From positions 81,594,317-81,658,316 of the forward strand of contig JARCOQ010000002.1 in assembly GCA_029207755.1 (NCBI GenBank): a stretch of 64,000 nt of DNA, written 5' to 3'. Origin of the DNA: Chamaea fasciata. Taxonomy: Eukaryota; Chordata; Aves; Passeriformes; Sylviidae. Position 1 is the first letter of the stretch; every line of letters starts with the position of its first letter. Shown here piece by piece: positions 40,887 through 50,799 of the stretch. Under the pieces are notes generated by a model. It saw only the letters and a program-made list of their open reading frames with translations, had not been told where the DNA came from and ran no database searches. Position numbers and translations under genes: made by a program.

Positions 40887-41466
40887 TGTTGTGGCTTAAC
40901 ACCAGCCAGCAACCAAGCCCCATGCAGCAACTCACTCACTCCTAACCAGTGGGATTGGAGAAAGAATAGACAGGGTAAGAGGTATGAAACTCGTGGGTTG
41001 AGATAAAGATAACTTAATAGGGAAAGCAAAAACTGTGCACACAGGCAAAGGAAAACAAGGAACTGAATCTCTGTTTCCCATGAGCAGACAGCCTTCTCCA
41101 GGAGAGCAGGGCCCCTCACATGTGATGGTGACTTGGGAAGATAAATGCTATCACTCCAAATGTCTCCCCATCTTTTTCCTCCCACTTTTTATCTTGAAGA
41201 TGATGTCATATTGTTTGAAATGCCTCTCTGGTCACTTGGGATCACCTGTCCCACCTGTGACTCCTCCCAAACTCCCACACACGCCTGAAGCTCCTTGCCA
41301 GCATGGCAGTAAAAAGCAGAAAAAGCCTTGGCTCTGTGTAAGTCCTGCTCATCAATAACAGAAATATCTCTGTATTATCAACTCTGTGTTCAGCACAAAT
41401 CCAAAACACAGCCCTATACCAGCCACTGTGAAGAAAATTAGCTGTACCGCAGCAAAAAGCAGCACA
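40887..41466 (-). mobile_element. Solo LTR of the same avian endogenous retrovirus group, sense on -
   Basis: Read on the + strand it begins TGTTGTGGCTTAACACCAGC, continues through CAACTCACTCACTCC, CCAGTGGGATTGGAG and AACTCGTGGGTTGAGATAAAG, and ends near ATTAGCTGTACCGCAGC and CAGCACA. This is the reverse complement of the family seen at 38146-38569. The ends are TG...CA, and the flanking 5-mers are CCTGT (40882-40886) and CCTGC (41467-41471), a target-site duplication with one difference. At about 580 bp it looks near full length and keeps the R/polyadenylation part that the other copy lacks. There is no gag, pol or env sequence beside it. Confidence 0.88.
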
Positions 41467-44400
41467 CCTGCTTAGCTTGAAGTAGCTGCTTTAGAAGAAG
41501 GTTCAGAGTCATGGCAGTTACCTTCTTCAGTAAAACTTTGTTCGTGTTTTGAATCTGCTACAAGACTCACCCCATGGCATCAGAGCCATTTTTCAGCAAA
41601 ACATTTCTCAGAAGGCATATTTCTGCAACAAAAGCAATTAAAATCTCCTATCACCAGCTCCATCAAAAGATTCATGGGAAATGAGGCCTTCAGACCTGGG
41701 CATGTGCCTGCTTCTTGGGTCCCCTGAGCAGCAGGCTGACCCTGACAGTCTTTTGAGGACAGTTCCTTTCTTTGTACTCTGCCTTATCTACAGGCATTCC
41801 AGTCACCTATACAGGGGCTGATGTGAAGATGGGACTTCCCAGTCCATCTGTGTACCTGAATTATTATTAAGGTCTTTCCAGAAAATTTGCTTTCAAAAGA
41901 AAAGGAGATTCGGGATTTGATACTCTCTGTGTCTGTTTGCCAGCTGTCTTTGCTTCTGTTCTTTCAGTATCTTGTGTTCAGGGAAAACTTCTCCTTTTCC
42001 CCAAATGGCCATGAGTTATTCAGGTTATAAAGCTCCTTTCCTTCCAAATTTTGTTTTCATTGTGAAAATTGATTTGTGTTCCTAATTCATCAAAGTTTCA
42101 TCTTTTATTATATATTTATATCTTTGATTAAGAAATTATTTCTCTGTGGCCACAACATTGTCAGGAGAAAGGCCTCACACTTTAACTGAGCCATTTCTGC
42201 TATTTCTTTCAAAGACAAAATCTGAAGAATTTTATTATGGAGTGAATTTATTAAAGAATTATCATTGCCACAAGTTGGGGATTGAAGAGAAATTAATTTG
42301 GTGGTGCTGACTGGGTACCTAGGGAGAACTATATTCAATAAAACATCTCTTTCTAGTCTATTATTAAGGCAGAAATTGGATAGAAATAGCATAATAGCAA
42401 GCTACATATGAAAGAATAGAAGGAAAGAGATGAAACACAGATGGAAACCAGGGATTTTGAGTGAAGGCAGAGAGTGCAGAAAAGCTGTTCTGCCACACTT
42501 CTCTGGCAGCTTTGGCTTCCTAGGGACCTGACAGTTGGTGCTGGCCACTGGTCTCACCAGGACATACATTCAGCTGCTGCAGCCTTATTGATCAGAGGTG
42601 GCCGAACACGTCCATGCACCTGCGTCATCGTTTCCTTTCTAGCCTTTGTTTTCATACTCTGTATTTCAATGGATCACTTTTTGTCTGGAATTTTCAAAGC
42701 AACAATCACGTTAGGAGGTCTAGACAGTGCAAGTTACACAATGTACACTGAACACACATAGCCCCTTGTCTTTACCTGGAGGCTGTGGCTCTACAGCAGC
42801 TGTTGTTATTTTGCCTTGGACTCTTGCACCAGAAAGTAACCTAGTGTCTTCCCAAGACCTCTGGCTTTGAAATTATTCAGTGGCTCACAGATCATAGTAA
42901 TCAGTGCATCCTAGAACACAGATAATTTGCCTTTCACAAGTTTGTTTGCTTTAATGTTCATGGGAACACAATCCCCGCTACTCTGTTTCTGAAATTTTTC
43001 AAACTATTCTATGTCCTGTGTTTGCCTTTGTTCTTGAGAGTCAAGCAGTGCATTGAGGGTGACTGGGTGTCACCCCTCCACTAGCTGCCACCACGTAGAT
43101 TAAAGATTCTGCTGTACCAAGTAACAGTAATTTCATGTTCTCTTTGTTGTTGCTAATCCCTATAGTGTATATGCATAGTACTGCTCAGGTATCACAGATG
43201 ATCATTGCCTTTCCTGAAAGAAGACAGAAAAAGAAGAAAACTCTGCATATACAGAGTTTTTCAGTACAGAAGTAAGTCAGTAGTATAGCAGCATTTAAAA
43301 AATATTACCAGAATAATTATCATTGAGAAAGGTGAAGGAACATTGGCAAAACTGCCTGAGTACTGATGCCCAGAAGATGGTCTGTTCAGTGCTTTCTGTG
43401 TTTTCCCAGCTGGAACCAGGGAATTTGTTACCCACTCCAGGAACAGCCTGATGGAACTCACTGATTTAAAAAAGCAAAGCCACAGAGCAAACACCATGAA
43501 CACCTGTGGCAAAAAGAAAACCAAACCAAGAAACATCTGCAAGCTCATTTAACTCATCAGCTCATGAGTAAATTTCCCACATGAACTGAACAGTACACGA
43601 TTGAATGAATGGCACGTGAGCTAGGACCATGGCTAGTGGGTTATAAGCCCACTTTTGATGAGTCTACCTAATGATGCTGATGAGGGTTATTCTATCAAGT
43701 ATTCTATCAATACTTGATGTATTTTGCAGCACAAATTATAGGGATAAAGGTGTTTTAACATGTTTTTTTTCTCAGCATTAAGTTTGCACATCTCTCTGTT
43801 AGACCCCTTGCTCGTGTCTCTCAAAACTCAACTGTGATGTCAGTGAATGATTCTGCCAGCTGCTCTCTGTCCTCTGTGCCCAACATTCTCTCCTATAATC
43901 TCTCAAGATGGCAGAATTCTGAATTCATGAAATACAAATCAAGTGCAATTTTCTGATTGAGTGGGATGAGGGGAAGCTATTCCAAAGTCGTAAGTCCCCT
44001 GATACCATGACTTGTATCACTGCTGCTCTTTCAATCATATGGCAAACTCTTTTAGCCAGTACAAATAGAAGCGTGTTGTCCATTCAAGCTATTTGACACA
44101 GTGTTTAAGACACACAGAACAGTTGTCACTGTTTGCTGGTAGTTGCTGCAAGTGGTACTGAGAAAATGAAGGGACTACAGAGAAGGAATTATAGGAGCTT
44201 ATTTAATCTTTTCCTGTCCAATTTTCTGTGGTCTCTGAGGGACATAACACACTGACTGGCCAGGACTCTGAGCTATGAATTCAGGTGAAGGTGAAAGTGG
44301 ATGAGTACATGGATTACCATGTACCACAAAATCATCATGTATAACTGATGCAGACACATGACCTCTAAAGAGTTAAGCGGTTGCTCCTGTTTTAGACAAA

Positions 44401-45307
44401 TTGAAAAGATGTAACTTTTCATGGCGACATGGCTGTAGGAACTGACCATTGTCAGCTAACACATTTTGCAAGAATTAGCACCTAGTTTGGACAAAATTAT
44501 ATATCCCTTAAAATTGCATTAATCAAAATGCATGAACTAGCAAGTCCTAAAAAAGCGATACTAAAATACAGACCTTCTTAGCACTTGTCCCAATTTTCCT
44601 AGAACAGAATATTCCATTTCATACTGAGGGAATATTATTCTTTGTCGATGAGTTATAATTGATGAATATTTAAGAAAAAGAAAAAGAAACATCAGAGCTT
44701 CTGTAAAAAGAAAAAGGCTTGTTCTTTGGGAATAGGTAGTGCCAAAATAATGTCATTTAATGTATGTAGGCTACATTTTGCTTAAATAAGTTGGTCACTT
44801 GCTATCTTTTCTCTCCTCCCCAACTCATACATTTAATGAGCAATGGTGAGTACTTTCAATCAGACTTTTATTTACTGTTGAAGACACACATATAGTTCAT
44901 TGAAAAAAGAAAGTAAAAGTTGTGATCAATACTATAACAAGCAGAGGGAAAAAGGTTCAGAATTTCTTTAGGAAGAAGTTAAGCAGAAATCAGTTTTATT
45001 TGTATATTACAAAGGTATTAATTACATTTCTTTGGATACTAATAATGTAACAGTTTGTAAACAAAAATTCAATTTAAAAAAATTCAGCAACAATAAGGAA
45101 CTGAAGAGTGAAAAATCATTGTGGAGTTTATAGGCATCCCCTTTCTCTTAGGACAAGTTCAGTCAGTAAATTAACAAGATGTTACTGATTCTGTACATAT
45201 AAATATTATTGTTTTACTATTAATTAATGTGTAAAGAATCCTCTCCTGTGATTTGAATTATATTTGTTATTACTTCCTGTCTACTTTGAACTCTTGGTAT
45301 ATAATAC

Positions 45308-45455
45308 TTCATGGAAGACACTTTAAAAATCCATCTAGTTCCAACCCCCCTGCCATGGAAAGAGACATTTTCCACTAGATCAGGTTGCTCAGAGCTTCAT
45401 CCAACCTAGCCTTGAACATTTCAAGTGATGGCTAATTCCTTAATGTAGTGTTGTT
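45308..45455 (-). mobile_element. CR1 LINE fragment, sense on -
   Basis: Read on +, it shows GGAAGACACTTTAAAAATCC, TCTAGTTCCAACCCCCCTGC, CATTTTCCACTAGATCAGG, TTGCTCAGAGCTTCATCCAA and CCTAGCCTTGAACATTTC. This is the reverse complement of a CR1 3' end. The extreme 3' terminal repeats are lost. The fragment stops at GATGGCTAATTCCTTAAT, the same odd boundary as the copy at 46298. Confidence 0.88.
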
Positions 45456-45479
45456 GGGTTTTTTTCATTGCATGTTTGT

Positions 45480-46150
45480 ATAGAGCATCATGACAAACAT
45501 CCTGTGGTTTTATAGGTCAAGATATTTGTCTACTGGCTGGTGATTTCTCTGCTTCTTTATCAGGTGCTCTCCTTCCTAGCAAGCCACTGGCATCAAAGGG
45601 TGGGTCAGATGTGTTGCTTTCACAGTAGTGTCCTGTTTGTGACTGTTTTCCAAGGGCTTTATGGTTCCTCCTCATCTTTTGATGGCCTACCATGTGGTAA
45701 AAGAAAAGCAATGGATAAGCTCTTCAAAAGAAAGCTGGCAACCAGGAGTGAGTCTGCCACTGCTGGAACAATTCATCCTGCTCCTTGTCCAGATACACAT
45801 TAATTGCTCCAGTGGTTGCAGCCTGTTGCCAGCTTCATCCTTCCCAAGAGGTCCTCAGGCCCTGGTGCACAGACAGGATGTCTGCAAGTGTCTGTGTGTC
45901 CTTGTTTGTGGCAGTTGATTTTGGGGTGTGTAGTAGACCCAGCGCTTTCCCAGAAAGAGTCTGGACTGTGTGTGTGGATGTGCAGTTGTTGCCATAGTAG
46001 GCATGGACAAGATCCAGAGAAGGAATCGCAACGTGTTTTACTTCCAGCCTCTCAAAACAAATAGGTCAACTTCCCAGCAGAAAGGTCAGGGCACTCCTGG
46101 TGCAGGTTTCATTTTTACTTTCATTAAAACAGAAAACATGCCAAAACAAT
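45480..46150 (+). other. Unassigned sequence between two CR1 fragments
   Basis: This 670-bp stretch is somewhat richer in G+C than its flanks. It carries several overlapping open frames on + (60-87 codons in all three frames) and one on -. None resembles a protein I know, and no splice-site arrangement ties them together. It may be unique intron sequence or an old insertion I cannot name. Confidence 0.35.
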
Positions 46151-46297
46151 GAAGTGATTATAAGGAAAGGGAAAATTAAAACTTTCATCATTAATTAAGC
46201 ACTCAGAAGATGGAATAAGACAATTCATTGGTCATACACAAGCAACTCACTGTTGCACTGAAAAATTTGTTTTCCTATTCATATTTCCATAATATCT

Positions 46298-46470
46298 AGA
46301 ATCCTAGAATCATAGAATGGCTTGGGTTGGAAGACACTTTAAACACTATCTATTTCCAACCCCCCTGCCTTGGTAAGAGACATTTTCCACTAGACCAGGC
46401 TGCTCAGAGCTTCATCCAGCCTGGTCTTGAGCACTTCATGTGGTGGCTAATTCCTTAATATATTGTAGTT
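46298..46470 (-). mobile_element. CR1 LINE fragment with intact 3' end, sense on -
   Basis: It begins on + with the CR1 terminal repeats (AGAATCCTAGAATCATAGAA), then GGCTTGGGTTGGAAGACACT, CCAACCCCCCTGCC, TTTTCCACTAGACCAGGC and CTGGTCTTGAGCACTTC. It ends at GGTGGCTAATTCCTTAAT, where canonical CR1 would read GATGGGGCATCCACA. The copy at 45308 shares this ending. Confidence 0.92.
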
Positions 46471-46485
46471 GTTTTTTTTTGTTTG

Positions 46486-46512
46486 TTTTTTTTTTTTTTT
46501 TTTTTTTTTTTT

Positions 46513-46545
<33 letters not shown>

Positions 46546-46570
46546 GTTTGGTTGGTTGTTTGTTTGTTTT
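46486..46570 (+). repeat. Poly-T run grading into (GTT)n and (GTTT)n
   Basis: Twenty-nine T (46486-46514) are followed by about ten GTT units, then GTTT and GGTT variants up to about 46570. The run starts directly beyond the CR1 fragment end, where the sister copy has only a short GTTGTTGGGTTTTTTT. This suggests that a small T/G seed expanded here. Confidence 0.9.
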
Positions 46571-46812
46571 TTCTTGTGTGTGTAGATAATTGCTTCTAGC
46601 AACAGGTGGTAGGAGCTAAATAGGAATTTTGCACAGAGCTTTCAACTCAGAATATTGCATACAGTGGATGGGAGGAGCAAAGTAAACTGTATGAAAAGTT
46701 ACACAAGCTGACTTTAATGGATGCTGTTACTGTGCTTATAAGTGACAGTATGGGCATGTAAGCACTTTCAACTAATGCATAACCTTTATTTAAAATATTT
46801 GATATTATTTTG

Positions 46813-47022
46813 AATAGAAGAGAATAGAATAGATTGTTTCAGTTGAAAGGGACCTACAACAGCAGTGACCAATTCATGACTGACCACATGATAAAGCACA
46901 TCCTTAAAGGCATTGTTCAAATGCCTGTTCAAACGCCACTGACAGGCTTGGGACACCAACCACCTCTCTAGGAAGCCAGCTCCAGTGTTTGACAGCCCTC
47001 TAGGTATAGATCTCCTCTGGTG
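46813..47022 (-). mobile_element. CR1 LINE fragment (different subfamily), sense on -
   Basis: On + it reads AATAGAAGAGAATAGAATAG, TTTCAGTTGAAAGGGACCTA, CAATTCATGACTGACCA, CAAATGCCTGTTCAAACGCC, ACTGACAGGCTTGGGACACC and CCACCTCTCTAGGAAGCC. This is the reverse complement of a CR1-type 3' end with AATAG terminal repeats, distinct from the copies at 45308 and 46298. I recognise this type from songbird genomes. Confidence 0.82.
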
Positions 47023-48734
47023 GGGAACTTAACTGGCATATCATCAAAAGTAAAAATGTTGAAAAATTCTACATATCCCAGGAGAACCTTACCACTGAAT
47101 CAGCAGAGGCAGCGTGGTATTTCTGTTGCTGTAACAATATCCATACAGACCAGTCTCTGAGGCTGTAGAGAGCCCTGCTCTCATAAGAACATAATCACAC
47201 AAACTTCACCCACAGACAATTTTTCTAAAGCATGTTAGTGTTGAGCTGTTGTCATTAAGATTTGGGAGTCATGATATTGACATTTATGCCTATTTGTTCT
47301 GGAGAGCTGTTAAACTCAGGAACATAAAGTCCAGTGAACCATCACATGAAGGAATGGTTTATCTGTGTCACAGCTTTTTTTTTAGTTGAGCACAAGAGTA
47401 TGTAAAAAAACTTTTGAGTTTTTCCTGTCATCCAGAATAAGTTATATAAAATATGAATGTTTATATTCATCATTTTTCTGCCACTTTACAATATCAAGAT
47501 ATTTTATACTGCTCTTCAGTATATAGCCACTCTGTGAACAAAGAATTGTTCAGATCCTTTATGTTATTTACATAATGTACTGGATGAATAGCACTATTTT
47601 CCTCTAGGATAAAGAAGGGTGAAGTAGTAGTAGAGTACTGAACCAAGGTAAATGAGCATTTTTAAATGATTTTAGACAGAATATCATATTGCAACCATTT
47701 TCCAAAAAAACAAACCGAACAAAAAGCTTCCAATTACTTACATTTATTCATTTTTTAAGGCACTGAGTAATCTATTCACTACTATCTCATTCATCAAGTG
47801 AGTTCTTCAGGAAAAGACATCCAGTCAGGTGCTACAGACAAAGCTCTGAGCAGCATCAGTACTGTTAATGCCTCAGATGATAACTGCAAGGATTGCAAAG
47901 TAATACATTATTATCTAGCAGGCATTGATCATAATTATATCACTGATAAAGGCAAAGCATCTCAAATACTGTGTTTTAAAGATGACCTTTAATTTGAATA
48001 AAAATGCCATGGAAATAATTTCAGTGGTAGCTGTGTGATCCTTCTGAATGCAGAATGTAAAATCCTTGCATATACTCAGGATGAAAGAAGTTATAACTGT
48101 AAGCTATTCACTTATTAATTTTCACTTAATACTCATGGTATATCAGATATTATAGATAGTTCACCATTTTGCTTTGTGACAGAGCACACCCCTGATAACT
48201 ATTCTGTGTCTAAAATGTGTTCCCTCATTTACCTTTCTGCTTGGACTGAACAGCAGAATCTTAATTTGCTGTCATGGTTTCCATGATCCTTTGCTCATGT
48301 GACGTTGTTATAATGAACCCATTGCATGTACAACATAGCCTTCATCTTCTTAAGGCAGAGCACAGACCCTTTCATCCTTGCAAAATGAATAATTAAACTA
48401 AGATTTTAATATTTGTGCTCGCTTTTGGGTTTATTAGCTCTAACTGTGAAAGCTAAATCAATTATTTTGTATGCTCCATCTGACTAACTCTTGAAAAAAT
48501 AGGCTGTAGTTTTCCATATATCTGTTCTGGCTTTAAGCTATCTTAAAATAGCACTCTTGAAGAAATGGACTCTGCCAATTGAGTAAGTGGCTTTCTTATT
48601 ATTACAAGCTTCAGGTTTGCATAAGGGCCATAAGAGTAAAGCAAAATTAGGGAAGATGTTTGCCACTGATAAGGTCCTATGATTTTTCTGCTGTACCTGC
48701 CTCACTCGAGTTTGGGGTTTTTTTGTTTCTGCAG

Positions 48735-48932
48735 ACCCCAGAGGAAGGAGCCTCTACCACCATCTATGCAGCAGTTTCACCCGAGGTGGAAGGAGCTGGT
48801 GGCTGCTACCTTTACAATGAGGAAAGGACAAAGTCAGCTGACCTAGCATACGATGAAGAGCTGCAGAGAAGGCTCTGGACAGAAAGCTGCAAGATGGTTG
48901 GGATTTCTGATGAAGCCAGTAGGCTTCCCTAG
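48735..48932 (+). CDS. DHRSX: DHRSX terminal coding exon with stop
   Basis: The exon starts after TTTCTGCAG in phase 0 and encodes 65 residues followed by TAG at 48930-48932. It begins TPEEGASTTIYAAVSPEVEG and continues GGCYLYNEERTKSADLAYDE before ending in LWTESCKMVGISDEASRLP. The TPEEGA...YAAVSPE segment is the conserved C-terminal core of the DHRSX/RDH-like SDRs, and the YLYNE motif is typical of DHRSX. As I remember human DHRSX, its last exon encodes about 61 residues, so the bird tail looks a few residues longer and diverged after the Cys-Lys-Met. The open frame from 48660 begins in the intron and is not coding there. Confidence 0.96.
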   Translation, partial: TPEEGASTTIYAAVSPEVEGAGGCYLYNEERTKSADLAYDEELQRRLWTESCKMVGISDEASRLP

Positions 48933-49200
48933 AAGAAGCCACTTTCAGCTGGGTAAATGAAATGCTTTGAAAAGCATCTTAGATGAATTCTTGCAGCATG
49001 AGTCATCATCCTGGAAATCACTGTTCAGTTCCAAAGGCAAACGTGAACAGCTCTGTTCTTCACTTGAATCCCTAAACTGCTAGGGTGTGGGGGAAATATT
49101 CCCACAGAAAGGTGTAGTGGTTGGTTTTAAATCTAAGCATCAGTTTTGTAAATCATTCTGTTTCAGTCCGTGATTAAAATACAATCTTTAAACATGTGCA
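48933..49200 (+). other. DHRSX: DHRSX 3' UTR (inferred)
   Basis: The sequence after the stop codon has no further frame. It contains the polyadenylation hexamer ATTAAA at 49173-49178, and a T/G-rich stretch (GAGATGAGTTTTCATTGTTTTG) begins about 20 nt further on, as expected for a cleavage site near 49195. The UTR length, about 265 nt, is inferred from this signal only. Confidence 0.6.
49173..49178 (+). promoter_or_regulatory. Probable DHRSX polyadenylation signal ATTAAA
   Basis: This is the most common variant hexamer. It lies 241 nt after the stop codon and is followed by a GT-rich element. A canonical AATAAA occurs at 49493-49498 and could give a longer alternative 3' end. Confidence 0.6.
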
Positions 49201-50209
49201 GAGATGAGTTTTCATTGTTTTGTTCAACAAAAATAATGCTTGAGTATGTTGTGCTGGGAGGTTTTGAACTTAAACCACCTTTGTACATATAAGTTACTCT
49301 TTTAAATCAGTTTTAAAAGTTGCAGCTTTATTTCCTTAAGCTTCATTAATCTTTAAGATATTTTCATCAGCTTGTTCTAATGCAGAAATTTGGCATTCAT
49401 GATCATGATGTTGTTTCTGTCTTAAGGTTAGTTTTATATGTCAGCTTTTATCCAGAGGTATTAACTGAAGGTCAGAAGAACAAGAAAAAGTAAATAAATA
49501 AGGTCTTCTTCAAACAGGATATTGAATTCACTTGTTTCCAATTTAAGTCCATCTCTCCTATAAAGGTGAGGAAAGGATCAAACATCATAATGGCAACACT
49601 GGCTTTAGCAGAGGATGCAATTGGCCTATTGTCATGTCAGTGGGCTAAGATTACTTGTCCCTTTTTCTCCTGAACCCCTGTAATGTTGCATCTGCAGTTT
49701 CATTCATTTTCTTTGACAAGGAGAGTCACTCATATACTGTTGCATGAAGAATCAATTCCTTATGTTGGTTTTGATCCTAGTTGATATTAGTTTCAGAACT
49801 AGAGTTCATGGTTTGGAAGAGACAGCAATTAATGTCAGCCCACTTTTTCCTCTTTCTGGAGATGTACAATACATCCTCCCTAAACTGTGTCTTTGCCATT
49901 TTTAAGAGTAGCCTCTGCCTACTCATCCAATTTACATAGGAGCAAGAGGGTATTTTCCCTTTAGTTGTGTATGTCTTTCCTAAAATTTCCTAGCAACTGT
50001 TTTATTTTTAATTTTATTTGACTGTCTCTGAGTGTGGAGCTGATATATTTTATGAAGCTATTTTCAGAAAACACTAGGGCTTCCCCCTCAGTGGGATAGC
50101 AGTCAGTTCAGATTCTATCAGTTTTGAACACACTGCAGTTGTGTACATGTCAGGGAACTTTACCCATATCTACCAAAGAATCTTTAAGAATGATGTTCAC
50201 ATTCATGGA

Positions 50210-50211
<2 letters not shown>
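49201..50211. other. Intergenic sequence after DHRSX
   Basis: A+T-rich sequence with no long frame and no recognised repeat. It contains the alternative AATAAA at 49493-49498, so its first 300 bp may belong to a longer 3' UTR. Confidence 0.5.

Positions 50212-50255
<44 letters not shown>
50212..50255 (+). repeat. Poly-A tract, 44 nt
   Basis: Forty-four consecutive A lie between TTCATGGAAT and GGACGACGACC. The AATAAA overlapping its start is created by the run itself. I do not recognise any cDNA upstream of it. Confidence 0.9.
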
Positions 50256-50257
<2 letters not shown>

Positions 50258-50462
50258 ACGACGACCATTTTGTCTAGGCAGTACAAAGATAGCCTGAATT
50301 TATCCAAGCTCAAATAACTAAAAGAAAAAAAACCAAACTGGATCGAAGATGGAAATATTTTGATGGAAATGGTGGTAAATCATGAGAATATCTTGCAGAG
50401 CAACTTCCCTGGACAGTTTCAGTCAAGTTTATAAGTCTCACAAAAACCTCTGGAAGTGTCTG

Positions 50463-50797
50463 GGGAAACCTTACAGCAGCCTTAGGGTCCTTATAGGGGC
50501 ATACAGGAAAGATGGGGAGGGGCTTGGGCAGTGTAGTGATAGAATGACAGGTAACAGTTCTAAACTGAAACAGAGAAGATTTATGTTAGACATTAGGAAG
50601 AAATACTTCCCTGTCAGGGTGCTGAAGCCCTGGAACATGTTGCCCACACTAACTGTGGATGTCCCATCTCTGGAAGTGTTCAAGATCAGATTGGATGGGG
50701 TTCTGTCTAGTGGAAGATGTCCCTGCCCATGACAGGGGAGTTGGAAATAGATGGTCTTTAAGGTCCATTATGATCAAAACCAGTCTGTGATTTTTTG
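50463..50797 (+). mobile_element. CR1 LINE fragment, sense on +
   Basis: The order of blocks is GGCATACAGGAAAGATGGGG, CAGTGTAGTGATAGAATGAC, GAAACAGAGAAGATTTATGT, GACATTAGGAAGAAATACTT, TGAAGCCCTGGAACATGTTG, CATCTCTGGAAGTGTTCAAG, GTCCCTGCCCATGACAGGGG and finally TCTTTAAGGTCCATTATGAT. This is the standard CR1 3' region. The 116-codon open frame across it is a remnant of CR1 sequence, not a host gene. Confidence 0.93.
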
Positions 50798-50799
50798 GT

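Larger units (their letters stand above)
18871..48734 (+). other. DHRSX: DHRSX last intron, 29.9 kb
   Basis: This phase-0 intron separates the YxxxK exon from the terminal exon, with GT at 18871 and TTTCTGCAG ending at 48734. Recognisable content is an AT microsatellite (25277-25353), an 83-bp-period duplication (26195-26347), CR1 copies (27606-28141, 45308-45455, 46298-46470, 46813-47022), long T runs (28824-28865, 34066-34107, 46486-46514), a hairpin pair (30329-30370) and two solo LTRs (38146-38569, 40887-41466). The rest is A+T-rich unique-looking sequence. Open frames of 60-125 codons occur throughout, but none has a recognisable domain, so I annotate no nested gene. Confidence 0.85.

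Noticed and set aside
38146..41466. A single endogenous provirus bounded by the two LTRs
   Set aside because: The LTRs are in opposite orientation, each has its own flanking 5-bp duplication, and the 2.3 kb between them contains no gag, pol or env-like sequence.
50212..50255. Poly-A as the tail of a processed pseudogene
   Set aside because: No gene-derived sequence or target-site duplication is visible upstream, and processed pseudogenes are rare in birds because CR1 does not use poly-A templates well.
50382..50732. 116-codon frame on +
   Set aside because: Most of it is the 3' part of a CR1 element and reads as CR1 remnant.
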